From positions 1 through 60,544 of the forward strand of contig NZ_JAFFZN010000039.1 in assembly GCF_017676385.1 (NCBI RefSeq): DNA of 60,544 nt. Direction: 5' to 3'. Positions within the stretch are counted from its first letter, which is position 1. Each line of letters starts with the position of its first letter. This DNA comes from Streptomyces spirodelae (GTDB lineage: Bacteria; Actinomycetota; Actinomycetes; Streptomycetales; Streptomycetaceae). The translations under genes were made by a program, and so were the position numbers. Below, in pieces: positions 42,451 through 52,667 of this stretch. The notes under the pieces are model-generated. The model was not told the DNA's origin and did not search any database. It saw only the letters and a list, made by a program, of their open reading frames with translations.

Positions 42451-43476
42451 TCAGCCCTGCTCGGCGGGGCGGCCCTGGGAGTGATCGTCCCCGCTCGTCG
42501 CCTCGGCGGTGTCAGGACGGATGTCGATCCGCCAGCCGGTGAGCCGCGCTGCGAGCCGGGCGTTCTGGCCTTCCTTGCCGATGGCCAGTGACAGCTGGTA
42601 ATCGGGCACGGTGACCCGCGCGGAACGTGCCGCCAGGTCGAGGATCTCCACCTTGCTCACCCGCGCCGGGGACAGGGCGTTGGCGACCAGTTCGGCCGGG
42701 TCCTCGGACCAGTCCACGATGTCGATCTTCTCGCCGTGCAGCTCCGCCATGACATTGCGCACCCGGCCGCCCATCGGACCGATGCAGGCGCCCTTGGCGT
42801 TCAGGCCCGAGCGGGTGGACCGTACGGCGATCTTCGTGCGGTGGCCCGCCTCGCGAGCGATGGCGGAGATCTCCACCGAACCGTCGGCGATCTCCGGGAC
42901 CTCCAGCTCGAAGAGCTTCTTGACCAGGTTGGGGTGGGTGCGCGAGAGGGTCACCGACGGCCCGCGCACGCCCTTGGCGACGCGGACGACGTAGGTGCGC
43001 AGCCGGGTGCCGTGTGCGTAGTCCTCACCGGGGACCTGCTCCTGCGGCGGCAGGATGGCCTCCAGCTTGCCGATGTCCACCAGCACGCTCTTGGGGTCCT
43101 TGCCCTGCTGCACGACGCCCGCGACGACATCGCCCTCGCGTCCCGCGTACTCGCCGAAGGTGACCTCCTCCTCGGCGTCCCGCAGCCGCTGCAGGATGAC
43201 CTGCTTGGCCGTCGTCGCTGCGATCCGGCCGAAGCCGGTGGGGGTGTCGTCGAACTCCCGCGGCTCGGCGCCCTCTTCGAGCTCCTCGGGGCTCTCCTTG
43301 GCCCACACCGTGACGTGGCCCGTCTTGCGGTTCAGCTCGACGCGCGCGTCCCGCCTGCTGCCCTCGGTGCGGTGGTACGCGATGAGGAGGGCCGACTCGA
43401 TCGCCTCGACCAACAGGTCCAGGGAGATCTCCTTCTCCCTGACCAGCCCGCGCAGGGCACTCATGTCGATGTCCAC
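42451..43476 (-). CDS. nusA: Transcription termination/antitermination factor NusA
   Basis: NusA binds RNA polymerase and nascent RNA. The 341-residue product has the N-terminal polymerase-binding helix region (REKEISLDLLVEAIESAL), an S1 domain (EGDVVAGVVQQGKDPKSVLVD), and KH1/KH2 domains containing GHRTKIAVRS, KGACIGPMGGRV and YQLSLAIGKEGQNARLAARL. It has no C-terminal acidic repeats, as expected in actinobacteria. The GTG start at 43476 lies 2 bases after the rimP stop, so the two are coupled. Confidence 0.97.
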   Translation of the reverse strand: MDIDMSALRGLVREKEISLDLLVEAIESALLIAYHRTEGSRRDARVELNRKTGHVTVWAKESPEELEEGAEPREFDDTPTGFGRIAATTAKQVILQRLRDAEEEVTFGEYAGREGDVVAGVVQQGKDPKSVLVDIGKLEAILPPQEQVPGEDYAHGTRLRTYVVRVAKGVRGPSVTLSRTHPNLVKKLFELEVPEIADGSVEISAIAREAGHRTKIAVRSTRSGLNAKGACIGPMGGRVRNVMAELHGEKIDIVDWSEDPAELVANALSPARVSKVEILDLAARSARVTVPDYQLSLAIGKEGQNARLAARLTGWRIDIRPDTAEATSGDDHSQGRPAEQG

Positions 43477-43478
43477 GG

Positions 43479-44039
43479 CTACGCCTCCTCCTCGTTCTCG
43501 TTCCCGGCGGCTTCGGCGTCGCCGGCCGCGGAGGTGCGCCGCGGCTGCTCCGCGGCCTTGCGGTTGAACTCGATCTCGACCCGCGCCTTGGCGATCTCGT
43601 CGAAGGCGAGTCTGCGGGCCGTGGGCTTGCGCCCCTTGACGCCGGGCACCTGGAGATCCACGCCCGCGTCATCGACGGCGGTGAGGCGGGCCGTCAGCTC
43701 GCCGCCGCCGGCGGCCTCGGTCGGCTGCACCTTGATGAGCCGCCCGACGGCGCGGCGGAAGTGCCGCTGCTCGGTCAGCGGGCGGTCGGCACCCGGGGAG
43801 GTGACCTCCAGCACGTAGGGGGCGCCACCCATCGCGTCGCTCTCGTCGAGCACTTCGGAGAAGGCGCGGCTCAGCTCCGCGCAGGTGTCCAACTGGACCC
43901 CGTCATCAGCGTCCACGACGACACGCAGCACGCGTCGCTTTCCGGCCGGGGTCACATCGATCTCTTCGAGATCCAACCCCCTCTTGCTGACGAGCGGTTC
44001 CAGCAGTCCGCGCAGCCTCTCGCTCTGGGTGGTGCTCAT
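43479..44039 (-). CDS. rimP: Ribosome maturation factor RimP
   Basis: RimP assists 30S assembly. The 186-residue product starts MSTTQSERLRGLLEPLV with GAGGAG 9 bases upstream. Core motifs are VTPAGKRRVLRVVVDADDGV near residue 30 and PYVLEVTSPGADRPL near 80. The last 25 residues are an Ala/Glu-rich tail. It is the first gene of the rimP-nusA-ylxR-infB cluster, so its upstream region should carry the main promoter. Confidence 0.95.
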   Translation of the reverse strand: MSTTQSERLRGLLEPLVSKRGLDLEEIDVTPAGKRRVLRVVVDADDGVQLDTCAELSRAFSEVLDESDAMGGAPYVLEVTSPGADRPLTEQRHFRRAVGRLIKVQPTEAAGGGELTARLTAVDDAGVDLQVPGVKGRKPTARRLAFDEIAKARVEIEFNRKAAEQPRRTSAAGDAEAAGNENEEEA

Positions 44040-44340
44040 CCGGGTGACTCCTCGGCCGCGTGTGCTGTTGTAGGGGGCCTCGTGACAGGGGCGTGTCGCC
44101 GCCCAAGCCTATCGTCTGTGGCGGGCTGCGCCGACCGGTCGGGTAACGCACGGCCGTATCGGCACGCGGCACTGTACGGCGTACGGGTACGGAGCGGCCC
44201 GGCACCGGGTGGCCCCGGGCGGCCGCGGGAACATCCCCGGGTACCCTCGCGGGGCGTGACCAGCGCCCCACTGCGGTCACAAGTCCGGGCGAGGCCGCAG
44301 TCCGTCTGGCCGTTCGTTCGCCCACATCCAGGGAGTGCAC
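44040..44340. other. Divergent intergenic region upstream of rimP
   Basis: This is a 301-base gap between rimP and the divergent lipoprotein gene. It should contain promoters for both, but I see no convincing -35/-10 pair, riboswitch or strong hairpin; sequence is GC-rich with short inverted patches (CCCCGGGTACCCTCGCGGGG). Confidence 0.4.
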
Positions 44341-45018
44341 ATGTCGCTCACGCCGTCACCGGCGGCGGCACGACCACGCCGCAGGTCGATACTGACCGGC
44401 GCACTGAGCGCCGCCTCCGCCGCGTTCAGCCTGCCGCTCGTATCGGCCTGCACGGACCAGGAGGGCCAGGAGAGCGCCGACGGGGAGAGCGCGGACACGG
44501 CGCGCCGGCTGCGCGGAAGCGCGGCTCGCGACAGCGAGCACCTGCTCGCCCGCTACGACGGCACCGTCAAGGTGTACCCGGCGCTCGCCGCACCGCTGCG
44601 TCCGCTGCGCGAGGAGGTCGCCCGCCATGTGCGGGTGCTGCGGGGCCGCGAGTCCGGCACCACGGGTCCCTCGCCAGGTCCGTCCGGCTCGCCGGAGACC
44701 AGGTCGCCCTCCGGCTCGCCCGGGCCGGCCCGCTCGGACCGGCCCGGCGGGAGGAACAGCCCGTCCGAGCGGCCGCCCAGCCCGGACACCGCGTCCGTGC
44801 CCAAGAGCGAGAAGGCGGCGTTCGCGGCGCTCGCCGAGGCCGAGCGCCGGCTGGCCGACGCGCGTACCAGGGCGCTGGACAGCGCGCCGCCCGAGTTCGC
44901 CCGCCTGCTGGCCTCGGTGGCCGCCTGCGGCGCGGCGCACAGGTATCTGCTGGACGAGCACGGCAAGAAGGCGAGCGAGGACAGCGGCGGGGACCACGAG
45001 GGGGCGGCGGAGAGATGA
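44341..45018 (+). CDS. Predicted Tat-type lipoprotein
   Basis: The 225-residue product starts at an ATG with GGGAG 6 bases upstream. The signal peptide has a twin-Arg-like motif (RPRRRSILTGALSAASA) and a lipobox LVSAC with Cys37 as the lipid site. The mature part has helical segments on either side of a Ser/Pro/Gly-rich linker (GPSPGPSGSPETRSPSGS); the last helices (AAFAALAEAERRLADARTRA, then LASVAACGAAHRYLL) look like a four-helix arrangement. Its stop overlaps the start of the ferritin-like gene (ATGA), so the two are coupled and may work together. Function is unknown. Confidence 0.82.
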   Translation: MSLTPSPAAARPRRRSILTGALSAASAAFSLPLVSACTDQEGQESADGESADTARRLRGSAARDSEHLLARYDGTVKVYPALAAPLRPLREEVARHVRVLRGRESGTTGPSPGPSGSPETRSPSGSPGPARSDRPGGRNSPSERPPSPDTASVPKSEKAAFAALAEAERRLADARTRALDSAPPEFARLLASVAACGAAHRYLLDEHGKKASEDSGGDHEGAAER

Positions 45019-45506
45019 CGGAACGCACCAGGGAACTGGCCGCACTCCAGGCCGCGTTGCGCGCCGAGCACGCCGCCGTTTACGGCTACGGAGTTGTCGG
45101 CGGGCGGATCGACGAGAACCACAAGAGCCAGGTCCGCGAGTGCTACGAGGCACACCGGACCCGCCGGAACGCGCTGCGCCGCGCCGTCCGCTCGCTGGGC
45201 GGCGAGCCGGAGCCTGCCGCGGCTGCCTACGCGCTGCCTTTCGCGGTGCCCGACAGCCAGGCCGCCGTCCGCCTCGCGGCCCAGTTGGAGGACCGCATAG
45301 CGGGGGTGTACGCGGACCTGGTGCGGGCAAGCGAGGGGGCGCGGCGGCGCACCGCCGCCGAGGCGCTGCGCGAGGCCGCCGTCCGCTCGGTGCGCTGGAA
45401 GGGCGGCGGCGTGGCCTTCCCGGGCCTCACCGAACTGGGCGCCGGGGACTCTCCGGCCTCCCCCTCCGGAGCACCGACCGGCTCCGAAGCGCCCGGCACT
45501 CTGTGA
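45015..45506 (+). CDS. Ferritin-like (DUF4439) protein
   Basis: The product is 163 residues, starting MTERTRELAALQAALRAEHAA. Conserved helices carry EHAAVYGYGVVGGRI near residue 18, REYCEAH-like RECYEAHRTRRNALRR, and QLEDRIAGVYADLVRA. Spacing fits the ferritin-like four-helix family DUF4439; a full set of metal-binding Glu/His ligands is not obvious to me. The Pro/Ser/Gly tail may be flexible. It is translationally coupled to the lipoprotein gene and follows it in frame offset by one base pair of overlap. Confidence 0.82.
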   Translation: MTERTRELAALQAALRAEHAAVYGYGVVGGRIDENHKSQVRECYEAHRTRRNALRRAVRSLGGEPEPAAAAYALPFAVPDSQAAVRLAAQLEDRIAGVYADLVRASEGARRRTAAEALREAAVRSVRWKGGGVAFPGLTELGAGDSPASPSGAPTGSEAPGTL

Positions 45507-45563
45507 CCACGCCGCCGTGTGCGCACGCCGTGCGCACACGCCCTGACGAAAGGCCCATGAGGA

Positions 45564-46517
45564 ATGGCTTCTGTGCTGCCCCTCCAACCCCCGCAGCGGC
45601 TGGTGCGTGCCCTGGCCGCCCAGCAGGGCGCCGCCGCTGCCACCGCGGCACAGGACTGGCTGCGAGGGCTCTCCGCACTCCTGGAGCGGTGGCTGGAACG
45701 GTGGGAGCTGGTGGCCGAACGGGTGGTGACACCCGGCGGGCGCAGCAGTGTGGTGGTACTGGTGCGGCAGGCGGACGGCACACCGGCTGCGCTCAAACTG
45801 CCGGCCCCCGACGGCTCGCCCGCGCCGGTACGTACCGCACGCGAGTACGAAGCACTCACCGCCTGGCACGGACTGGGTGCGGCACGGGTGTTGCGGGCCG
45901 CGCCGGACGACGGCGCGCTGCTGCTGGAACGTCTGCGGTGCGAGGTGTCGCTGCGGTCCCTCCCGGAGGCCAAGGCGACCCTTGAGGCGGTCTCGGTGGT
46001 ACGGCGCCTGTGGGTACCGCCGCCCGCCGAGCACGGCCTGGAGACGGTCGCCGAGCACACCGCCGTGGAGGCGGAGCTGATGCGTTCTGCCGTACCGCCG
46101 GACGCCGAGCCGCTGGTGGCCGCCGCGCTGGAAGCCCGCGAGACGATGCTGGCCGAGTCTCCCGGGGGCGAGCCCGTGCTGCTGCACGGTGACTTCCGGC
46201 AGGGCGCCGTACTGGCCGCCTCCGCGCCCGGGGAGCGCGCACACTGGCTGACCGTTGGGCCCGACCCCCTGGTGGGCGAGCCCGCCTACGACCTCGCGCG
46301 GCTGGTCCGGGACCGGCTGCACGACCTGATGGCGTCCTCCGGCGCCCCTGCCGTCACCCGCCGCCGCGTCAACAAACTCGCCGACTCGCTGGACGTACCG
46401 CGCGAACGGGTGCGCCAGTGGGCGCTGTACCGCGCGGTGGAGTCGGCGTGCAGACAGTACGCCGGTGGCAGCACGGCGGACGCGGAGATGCTGCTGGAGT
46501 TCGCCGCCTGGCTGTGA
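45564..46517 (+). CDS. Aminoglycoside-phosphotransferase-like protein with degenerate active site
   Basis: The 317-residue product has a fold like APH/hydroxyurea-kinase family proteins: possible ATP lysine K78 in PAALKLP, E94 in AREYEALTAWHG, and the catalytic loop LLHGDFRQGAVL (H208, D210). Where the family has HGDxHxxN, here residue 215 is Ala in place of the metal-binding Asn. The following metal site, normally IDP, reads VGPDPLVGEPAYDLA. Both changes suggest weak or altered kinase activity. It lies 57 bases after the ferritin-like gene and ends in a hairpin shared with proS. Substrate is unknown. Confidence 0.82.
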   Translation: MASVLPLQPPQRLVRALAAQQGAAAATAAQDWLRGLSALLERWLERWELVAERVVTPGGRSSVVVLVRQADGTPAALKLPAPDGSPAPVRTAREYEALTAWHGLGAARVLRAAPDDGALLLERLRCEVSLRSLPEAKATLEAVSVVRRLWVPPPAEHGLETVAEHTAVEAELMRSAVPPDAEPLVAAALEARETMLAESPGGEPVLLHGDFRQGAVLAASAPGERAHWLTVGPDPLVGEPAYDLARLVRDRLHDLMASSGAPAVTRRRVNKLADSLDVPRERVRQWALYRAVESACRQYAGGSTADAEMLLEFAAWL

Positions 46518-46521
46518 CGGC

Positions 46522-46550
46522 GTGGGGCCCCTGCTGTCGCGGGGCCCCAC
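46522..46550. terminator. Hairpin between convergent kinase-like and proS genes
   Basis: Ten-base perfect arms (46522-46531 and 46541-46550, GTGGGGCCCC and its complement) enclose a 9-base loop, 5 bases after the kinase-like stop. Confidence 0.75.
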
Positions 46551-46570
46551 AGTTGTTCTGCTCCGGTCCC

Positions 46571-48280
46571 TCAGCCCTGGCTGAGGCGGGCGACCGCCTC
46601 GTCGATGGGCAGCTCTTCGCGCTCCCCCGTGCGCCGGTCCTTCAGCTCGACACGGCCATCCTTGATGCCCCGTCCGGCGACCAGGATGGTCGGCACGCCG
46701 ATCAGCTCGGCGTCGGTGAACTTCACGCCCGGTGAGACGCTCGTACGGTCGTCCACGATCACCCGCACGCCTGCCGCGCCGAGCCGCTCGGCGATCTCCA
46801 GCGCCGCCTCGGTCTGCTGCGCCTTGCCCGCCGCGACCACGTGCACCTCGGCCGGCGCCACCTCCCGGGGCCAGCACAGGCCCTGCTCGTCGGCGTGCTG
46901 CTCGGCCAGCGCTGCCACGGCACGCGAGACACCGATGCCGTAGGAGCCCATGGTGACGCGGACCGGCTTGCCGTCCTGGCCGAGCACGTCCAGCTCGAAC
47001 GCGTCGGCGTACTTGCGGCCGAGCTGGAAGATGTGACCGATCTCGATGGCACGGTCCAGCTCGATGCCCGCACCGCACCTGGGGCAGGGGTCGCCCGGCT
47101 CGACCACGACGACGTCGAGGTACTGGTCGACCTCGAAGTCCCGGCCGCACACCACATTGCGGGCGTGCTTGCCGTCCTCGTTGGCGCCGGTGATCCACGA
47201 TGTGCCGGGCGCCACGCGCGGGTCGGCGAGGTAGCGGAACGCCTTCCCCGCCATGCCGCCCTGCGGGCCGATGTAGCCGCGCACCAGGTCGCCGCGCCCC
47301 TCGAAGTCCTCGGCGGTGACGACCTCGACCGTGGCGGGCGCCAAGTGCTCGGCAAGCTTGCCCAGGTCCACCTCGCGGTCGCCGGGGACGCCGACCGCGG
47401 TGATCTCACCGTCGACCTTCACCAGCAGGTTCTTCAGCGTCGCCGAGGCCGGCACACCCAGGTACTCGGCCAGGGTCTCGATGGTGGGGGTGTCCGGGGT
47501 GTCGAGCTTCTCCACCGGGTCGTGGCCCTCGGTGGAGGACGGCGGCACGGTGACCGAGACGGCCTCGGTGTTGGCCGCGTAGCCGCACTGCGGGCACTGC
47601 ACATAGGTGTCCTCACCGGCCGCGGCGGGTGCCAGGAACTCCTCGGATGCGGAGCCGCCCATGGCGCCGGAGACGGCCGAGACGATGCGGTAGTCCAGCC
47701 CCAGGCGCTCGAAGATGCGCTGGTAGGCGACGCGGTGCGCGGCGTAGGACTCGGCCAGCGCCTCGTCGGAGACATCGAAGGAGTAGGAGTCCTTCATCGT
47801 GAACTCACGGCCGCGCAGGATGCCCGAGCGCGGACGGGCCTCGTCCCGGTACTTGGTCTGGATCTGGTAGACGATGGCCGGGAGGTCCTTGTACGAGGTG
47901 CACTGGTCCTTGACGACCTGCGCGAAGATCTCCTCGTGCGTCGGGCCCAGGAGGTACTCGCCGCCCTTGCGGTCCTTGAGGCGGAAGAGCAGGTCGCCGT
48001 ACTCCTCGTAGCGTCCCGAGACCTCGTAGGGCTCCTTGGGCAGCAGCGCCGGGAGCAGCACCTCCTGGCCGCCGATGGCGTCCATCTCCTCGCGGACGAT
48101 ACGGGTGACGTTCTCCAGCACCTTCTTGCCCAGCGGGAGCCACGTCCAGATCCCGGCGGCGGTGCGGCGTACGTACCCGGCGCGGACCAGCAGCTTGTGG
48201 CTGAGCGTCTCCGCATCGGCCGGGTCGTCACGCAGCGTCTTCAGCATCGACCTGGACAAACGCTGGACACGGGCTGCCAT
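46571..48280 (-). CDS. proS: Prolyl-tRNA synthetase (bacterial type with insertion domain)
   Basis: The class II enzyme charges tRNA-Pro. It has 569 residues from the ATG at 48280, which has AGGAG 5 bases upstream; an extension to 48418 lacks a site. Motif 2 is LGPTHEEIF with the RDE/ARPRSGILRGREFTMKDSYSF stretch after it, and motif 3 near GSYGIGVSRAVAAL. A long insertion between them (about residues 215-380) is the editing domain of bacterial-type ProRS. The C-terminal anticodon domain ends VARLSQG. Nearby genes have no clear functional link. Confidence 0.96.
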   Translation of the reverse strand: MAARVQRLSRSMLKTLRDDPADAETLSHKLLVRAGYVRRTAAGIWTWLPLGKKVLENVTRIVREEMDAIGGQEVLLPALLPKEPYEVSGRYEEYGDLLFRLKDRKGGEYLLGPTHEEIFAQVVKDQCTSYKDLPAIVYQIQTKYRDEARPRSGILRGREFTMKDSYSFDVSDEALAESYAAHRVAYQRIFERLGLDYRIVSAVSGAMGGSASEEFLAPAAAGEDTYVQCPQCGYAANTEAVSVTVPPSSTEGHDPVEKLDTPDTPTIETLAEYLGVPASATLKNLLVKVDGEITAVGVPGDREVDLGKLAEHLAPATVEVVTAEDFEGRGDLVRGYIGPQGGMAGKAFRYLADPRVAPGTSWITGANEDGKHARNVVCGRDFEVDQYLDVVVVEPGDPCPRCGAGIELDRAIEIGHIFQLGRKYADAFELDVLGQDGKPVRVTMGSYGIGVSRAVAALAEQHADEQGLCWPREVAPAEVHVVAAGKAQQTEAALEIAERLGAAGVRVIVDDRTSVSPGVKFTDAELIGVPTILVAGRGIKDGRVELKDRRTGEREELPIDEAVARLSQG

Positions 48281-48393
48281 GGGGACTCCTGCTCGGGGCT
48301 GTACTCGCGATGAGTGACGGAACACGTCGATGCGGAGCCTATCGGCCCGGACCGCCCGCACGGAAACGAGATCCGCCCCTCCCGGGGCCCCTC

Positions 48394-48963
48394 TCACCCC
48401 CGCGCCAACGGCAACCACGCCCCCATGACGACATACGGCTGCACCGCACTCGGGAACTGGACCCGGCGGGCCAGGTCGCGGTAGCCCAGGCTGCGGTAGA
48501 GGGCGCGGGCCGGGCTGTCCAGGTCGAGGGCCGACAGGAGGGAGCGGGGCTCGGTGGCGGCGTCGGTGAGGCGGGTGATCAGCTCGCGTCCGATGCCGCG
48601 GCGCTGAAAGGCCGGGTGCACATGCAACTCGGTGATGACGAACGTGTCGTCCAGCCAGTCCTCACAGCCCTGTTCGCGCAGATACGGCTCCACCACCGTC
48701 GACCACCACTGGGAGCGGTCGTTGGGCATCCCGTAGACGAACCCGACGAGGCGGCCCTCCTCGGTGGTTGCGCCCAGGGCCCGCGCGTCCGGTGAGGTCA
48801 TATGACGCAGCACGATGTGTTTGCGGACCCCGATCTCCTCGTCGGTCAGGCCGAAGGCGACGGCCTGCACGGCCAGCGCCTCGTCGACGCGGGCTGCCAG
48901 GTCGATCGGCCCTGTGACCACTGTCCGGGGGTCCGGGAGCTGTCCCCCGGCTGTGTGCGGCAT
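48394..48963 (-). CDS. GNAT family N-acetyltransferase
   Basis: The 189-residue product starts MPHTAGGQLPDPRTV; the ATG has only a weak ribosome site. The acetyl-CoA motif is ELHVHPAFQRRGIGRELITRL (about residues 115-135) and the C-terminal ALYRSLGYRDLARRV is typical. Substrate is unknown. It follows proS on the same strand by about 113 bases and another GNAT gene lies upstream. Confidence 0.88.
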   Translation of the reverse strand: MPHTAGGQLPDPRTVVTGPIDLAARVDEALAVQAVAFGLTDEEIGVRKHIVLRHMTSPDARALGATTEEGRLVGFVYGMPNDRSQWWSTVVEPYLREQGCEDWLDDTFVITELHVHPAFQRRGIGRELITRLTDAATEPRSLLSALDLDSPARALYRSLGYRDLARRVQFPSAVQPYVVMGAWLPLARG

Positions 48964-49048
48964 GGCCGGGAGGCTACTTCCTGTGCGGCGGCGCCGCCAC
49001 GGAAGCGGCACCGCCGGCGCTCGAGCGCACACGCGGGGCGCGCCGCGT

Positions 49049-49894
49049 TCAGAACAGCACGCTCATGAAGGCGCCGACCTCGCGGAAGCCGACGCGCCGG
49101 TAGGCAGCACGGGCCGGGGCGTTGTAGTCGTTGACGTAGAGGCTCACGAGCGGGGCGACCTCGCGCAGCGCATAGTCGATGACGGCGGCCATACCGGTCT
49201 CCGACAGGCCCTCGCCGCGCCGCTCAGGAGCCACCCAGACGCCCTGGATCTGGCAGGCGTGGGCGGTCACGGCGCCGATCTCGGCCTTGAAGACGACGCT
49301 GCCGTCCTCGATGCGCGCGAAGGAGCGTCCTGTGGTGACGAGCTCGGCGACCCGTGCCTGGTAGACGAGTCCGCCGTCACCGGCCAGCGGGGAGATGCCG
49401 ACCTCCTCGGTGAACATCGCCACGCATGCGGGCAGCACCAGGTCCATCTCGTTCTTGGCGACGCGGCGCACCAGCGGGTCGGGGGCCACGTCCCCGGGCA
49501 CCCGGTCGGTGACCAGCAGCGGCTGGTGGGGGCGCACCTCGCGGGGCGGGCCCCAGTGCGGCTCCAGGTACGACCACAGCGCCGCTGTCGGGCCTGCCGG
49601 GCCGACGATGGACGAGCAGCGGCGGCCCTGGCGGCGGGCCCGCTCGGCGAAAGCGCGGACGGCCTCGGGACCCGCGCACAGGGGGACGAGGTTGGCTCCG
49701 CTGTAGCAGAGGGCTTCCAGCCTGCCGTTCTGGTACCAGCCCCACATCTCGCCGCCGAGGCGCCAGGGGTCGAGTCCGGAGTTCTGCACCCGGGCGGCGA
49801 CGAACGCGTTGTTGACCGGCTCCCGGCGCAGAACGGCGAGCGCGTCCGCCAGCTCGGCCGGTTCGACGACCTTGAGGGAAGTGGTGGTCAACAA
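49049..49894 (-). CDS. DUF4081-GNAT acetyltransferase
   Basis: The 281-residue product has an N-terminal DUF4081-type domain (ADALAVLRREPVNNAFVAA, GGEMWGWYQNGRLEALCYSG) and a C-terminal GNAT domain (IQGVWVAPERRGEGLSETGM, RAAYRRVGFREVGAFMSVLF). Both possible TTG starts (49894 and 49891) are in tandem; ribosome site is a weak GTGAGG. This protein is generally encoded beside ispG/proS in streptomycetes as I recall. Substrate is unknown. Confidence 0.87.
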   Translation of the reverse strand: MLTTTSLKVVEPAELADALAVLRREPVNNAFVAARVQNSGLDPWRLGGEMWGWYQNGRLEALCYSGANLVPLCAGPEAVRAFAERARRQGRRCSSIVGPAGPTAALWSYLEPHWGPPREVRPHQPLLVTDRVPGDVAPDPLVRRVAKNEMDLVLPACVAMFTEEVGISPLAGDGGLVYQARVAELVTTGRSFARIEDGSVVFKAEIGAVTAHACQIQGVWVAPERRGEGLSETGMAAVIDYALREVAPLVSLYVNDYNAPARAAYRRVGFREVGAFMSVLF

Positions 49895-49973
49895 CGGTCT
49901 CGGTGCCTCACCGTGCGGCCCGTGGGCGTAAGGAACAATCTGTTGGCACTGTACCCGGGCATACCGAAGGCCG

Positions 49974-50005
49974 CCGCCGTGCGGCCGTGTCCGGCCGCAC
50001 GGCGG
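49974..50005 (-). terminator. Hairpin downstream of ispG
   Basis: Thirteen-base perfect arms (49974-49986 and 49993-50005, CCGCCGTGCGGCC and its complement) enclose a 6-base loop. It is 31 bases past the ispG stop. Confidence 0.7.
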
Positions 50006-50036
50006 TTTCCGCGAGGAGCGGACGGGGCGGGGCGGG

Positions 50037-51194
<1,158 letters not shown>

Positions 51195-51312
51195 CAGCGT
51201 GCAACCCCAACGGTGTCGTTCAAGTCCCGGGTTCGACGGGCTCCAGGCCCCCGAGATTACGGCACCGGCCTCGCGCGGAGCACATCGCTCACTGGAGCAT
51301 GCCGCAAAAGAT

Positions 51313-51341
51313 GACGCCCGTGCAGGAATCACACGGGCGTC
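51313..51341 (-). terminator. Hairpin downstream of rseP
   Basis: Ten-base perfect arms (51313-51322 and 51332-51341, GACGCCCGTG and its complement) enclose a 9-base loop between the rseP stop and the ispG start. Confidence 0.65.
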
Positions 51342-51362
51342 CAGGCCGGAACCTCCGTGCGA

Positions 51363-52667
51363 TCAGCCGGTCAGTTTGACCGGATTCACCACGTCCGCGA
51401 CGAGCACCAGAAGAGTGAAGCAGAGGAAGATCCCGGCCACCACGTAGGCCACCGGCATCAGCTTGGCGACGTCGAAGGGGCCCGGGTCCGGCCTGCGGAA
51501 GACCCTGGCCAGATTCCGCCGCAGCGACTCCCACAGGGCACCGGCGATATGACCGCCGTCCAGCGGCAGCAGCGGCAGCATGTTGAACAGGAAGAGGCTC
51601 AGGTTGAACCCGGCGACCAGGAACAGCATCGTCGCCACCCGCTGGCTCGGCGGGATGTCGAGCGAGAAGACCTCGCCGCCCACTCTGGCGGCGCCCACCA
51701 CGCCCATCGGCGAGTCCTGCTTGCGCTCGGCTCCGTCGAAGGCCGCGTTCCACAGGTCGGGCACCTTGCCCGGCAGGTCGATCAGCGCCTGCACACCGTT
51801 GGCCATCATGTCGCCCATCCGGTCCACGGCCTGCGGGAAGGACTGCTGCACGATGCCGCTGGCCGGGGTGAAACCGAGGAAGCCGGCTGTGACGTACTCG
51901 TCGGGTACGTAGCTGCCGCGGCCGTCGGACTTGGCGACCTTGTTCTCGATCAGGTCGGCGTGCAGGGTGCGCCTCTCGCCGTTCCGCTCCACGGTGAGCG
52001 TGGCGGGTCCCGTGGTGTCCCGGATGCGCTGCTGGAGCGTGCCCCACTCCCCGACCGGCCGCCCGTCGAAGGCGACGATCTTGTCACCCGGCTCGAGGCC
52101 CGCCGCCTTGGCCGGGGAGTCCTTGGCGTCCTTGGGGCACTTGTCGGTCTGCGCGGAGGCGGGGATCACACACTCCGAGACGGTGGAGACGGTGGTCGTC
52201 TGGGTGTTGATGCCGAAGGTCATCAGCACCGTCAGGAAGATCACCACCGCCAGCACCAGGTTCATGAACGGCCCGGCGAACATCACGATGACGCGCTTCC
52301 ACGGCTTGCGCGTATAGAGCAGCCGGTGCTCGTCACCAGGCTTGAGCTCCTCGTACGCGGCAGCACGCGCGTCCTCGATCATGCCCCGGAAGGGCGAGGA
52401 GGAGCGTTGCCGCACAGCACCGTCGTCGCCGGGAGGGAACATGCCGATCATGCGGATGTAGCCGCCGAGCGGGACGGCCTTGATGCCGTACTCGGTCTCG
52501 CCCTTGCGCTTGGACCACAGAGTGGGGCCGAAGCCCACCATGAACTGCGGCACCCGGACCCCGAACATCTTGGCCGTCGAGAAGTGCCCCAGCTCGTGCC
52601 AGGCGATGGAGAAGAGCAGGCCGACGACGAAGACGACTATGCCGAGAATGGTCATGAACGCCGTCAT
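51363..52667 (-). CDS. rseP: Site-2 protease, RseP/RIP1-like zinc metallopeptidase (M50)
   Basis: This is an intramembrane protease that cleaves anti-sigma factors in regulated proteolysis. The 434-residue product starts MTAFMTILGIVVFVVG. Zinc motif HELGH is at residues 24-28 in the first helix, a PDZ domain lies in the middle (GLEPGDKIVAFDGRPVGEW), and the LLPLDGGHIAG motif is in the third helix region. Four hydrophobic segments are seen. Its start overlaps the dxr stop (ATGA), so translation is coupled. This dxr-rseP-ispG order is widely conserved in actinobacteria. Confidence 0.95.
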   Translation of the reverse strand: MTAFMTILGIVVFVVGLLFSIAWHELGHFSTAKMFGVRVPQFMVGFGPTLWSKRKGETEYGIKAVPLGGYIRMIGMFPPGDDGAVRQRSSSPFRGMIEDARAAAYEELKPGDEHRLLYTRKPWKRVIVMFAGPFMNLVLAVVIFLTVLMTFGINTQTTTVSTVSECVIPASAQTDKCPKDAKDSPAKAAGLEPGDKIVAFDGRPVGEWGTLQQRIRDTTGPATLTVERNGERRTLHADLIENKVAKSDGRGSYVPDEYVTAGFLGFTPASGIVQQSFPQAVDRMGDMMANGVQALIDLPGKVPDLWNAAFDGAERKQDSPMGVVGAARVGGEVFSLDIPPSQRVATMLFLVAGFNLSLFLFNMLPLLPLDGGHIAGALWESLRRNLARVFRRPDPGPFDVAKLMPVAYVVAGIFLCFTLLVLVADVVNPVKLTG

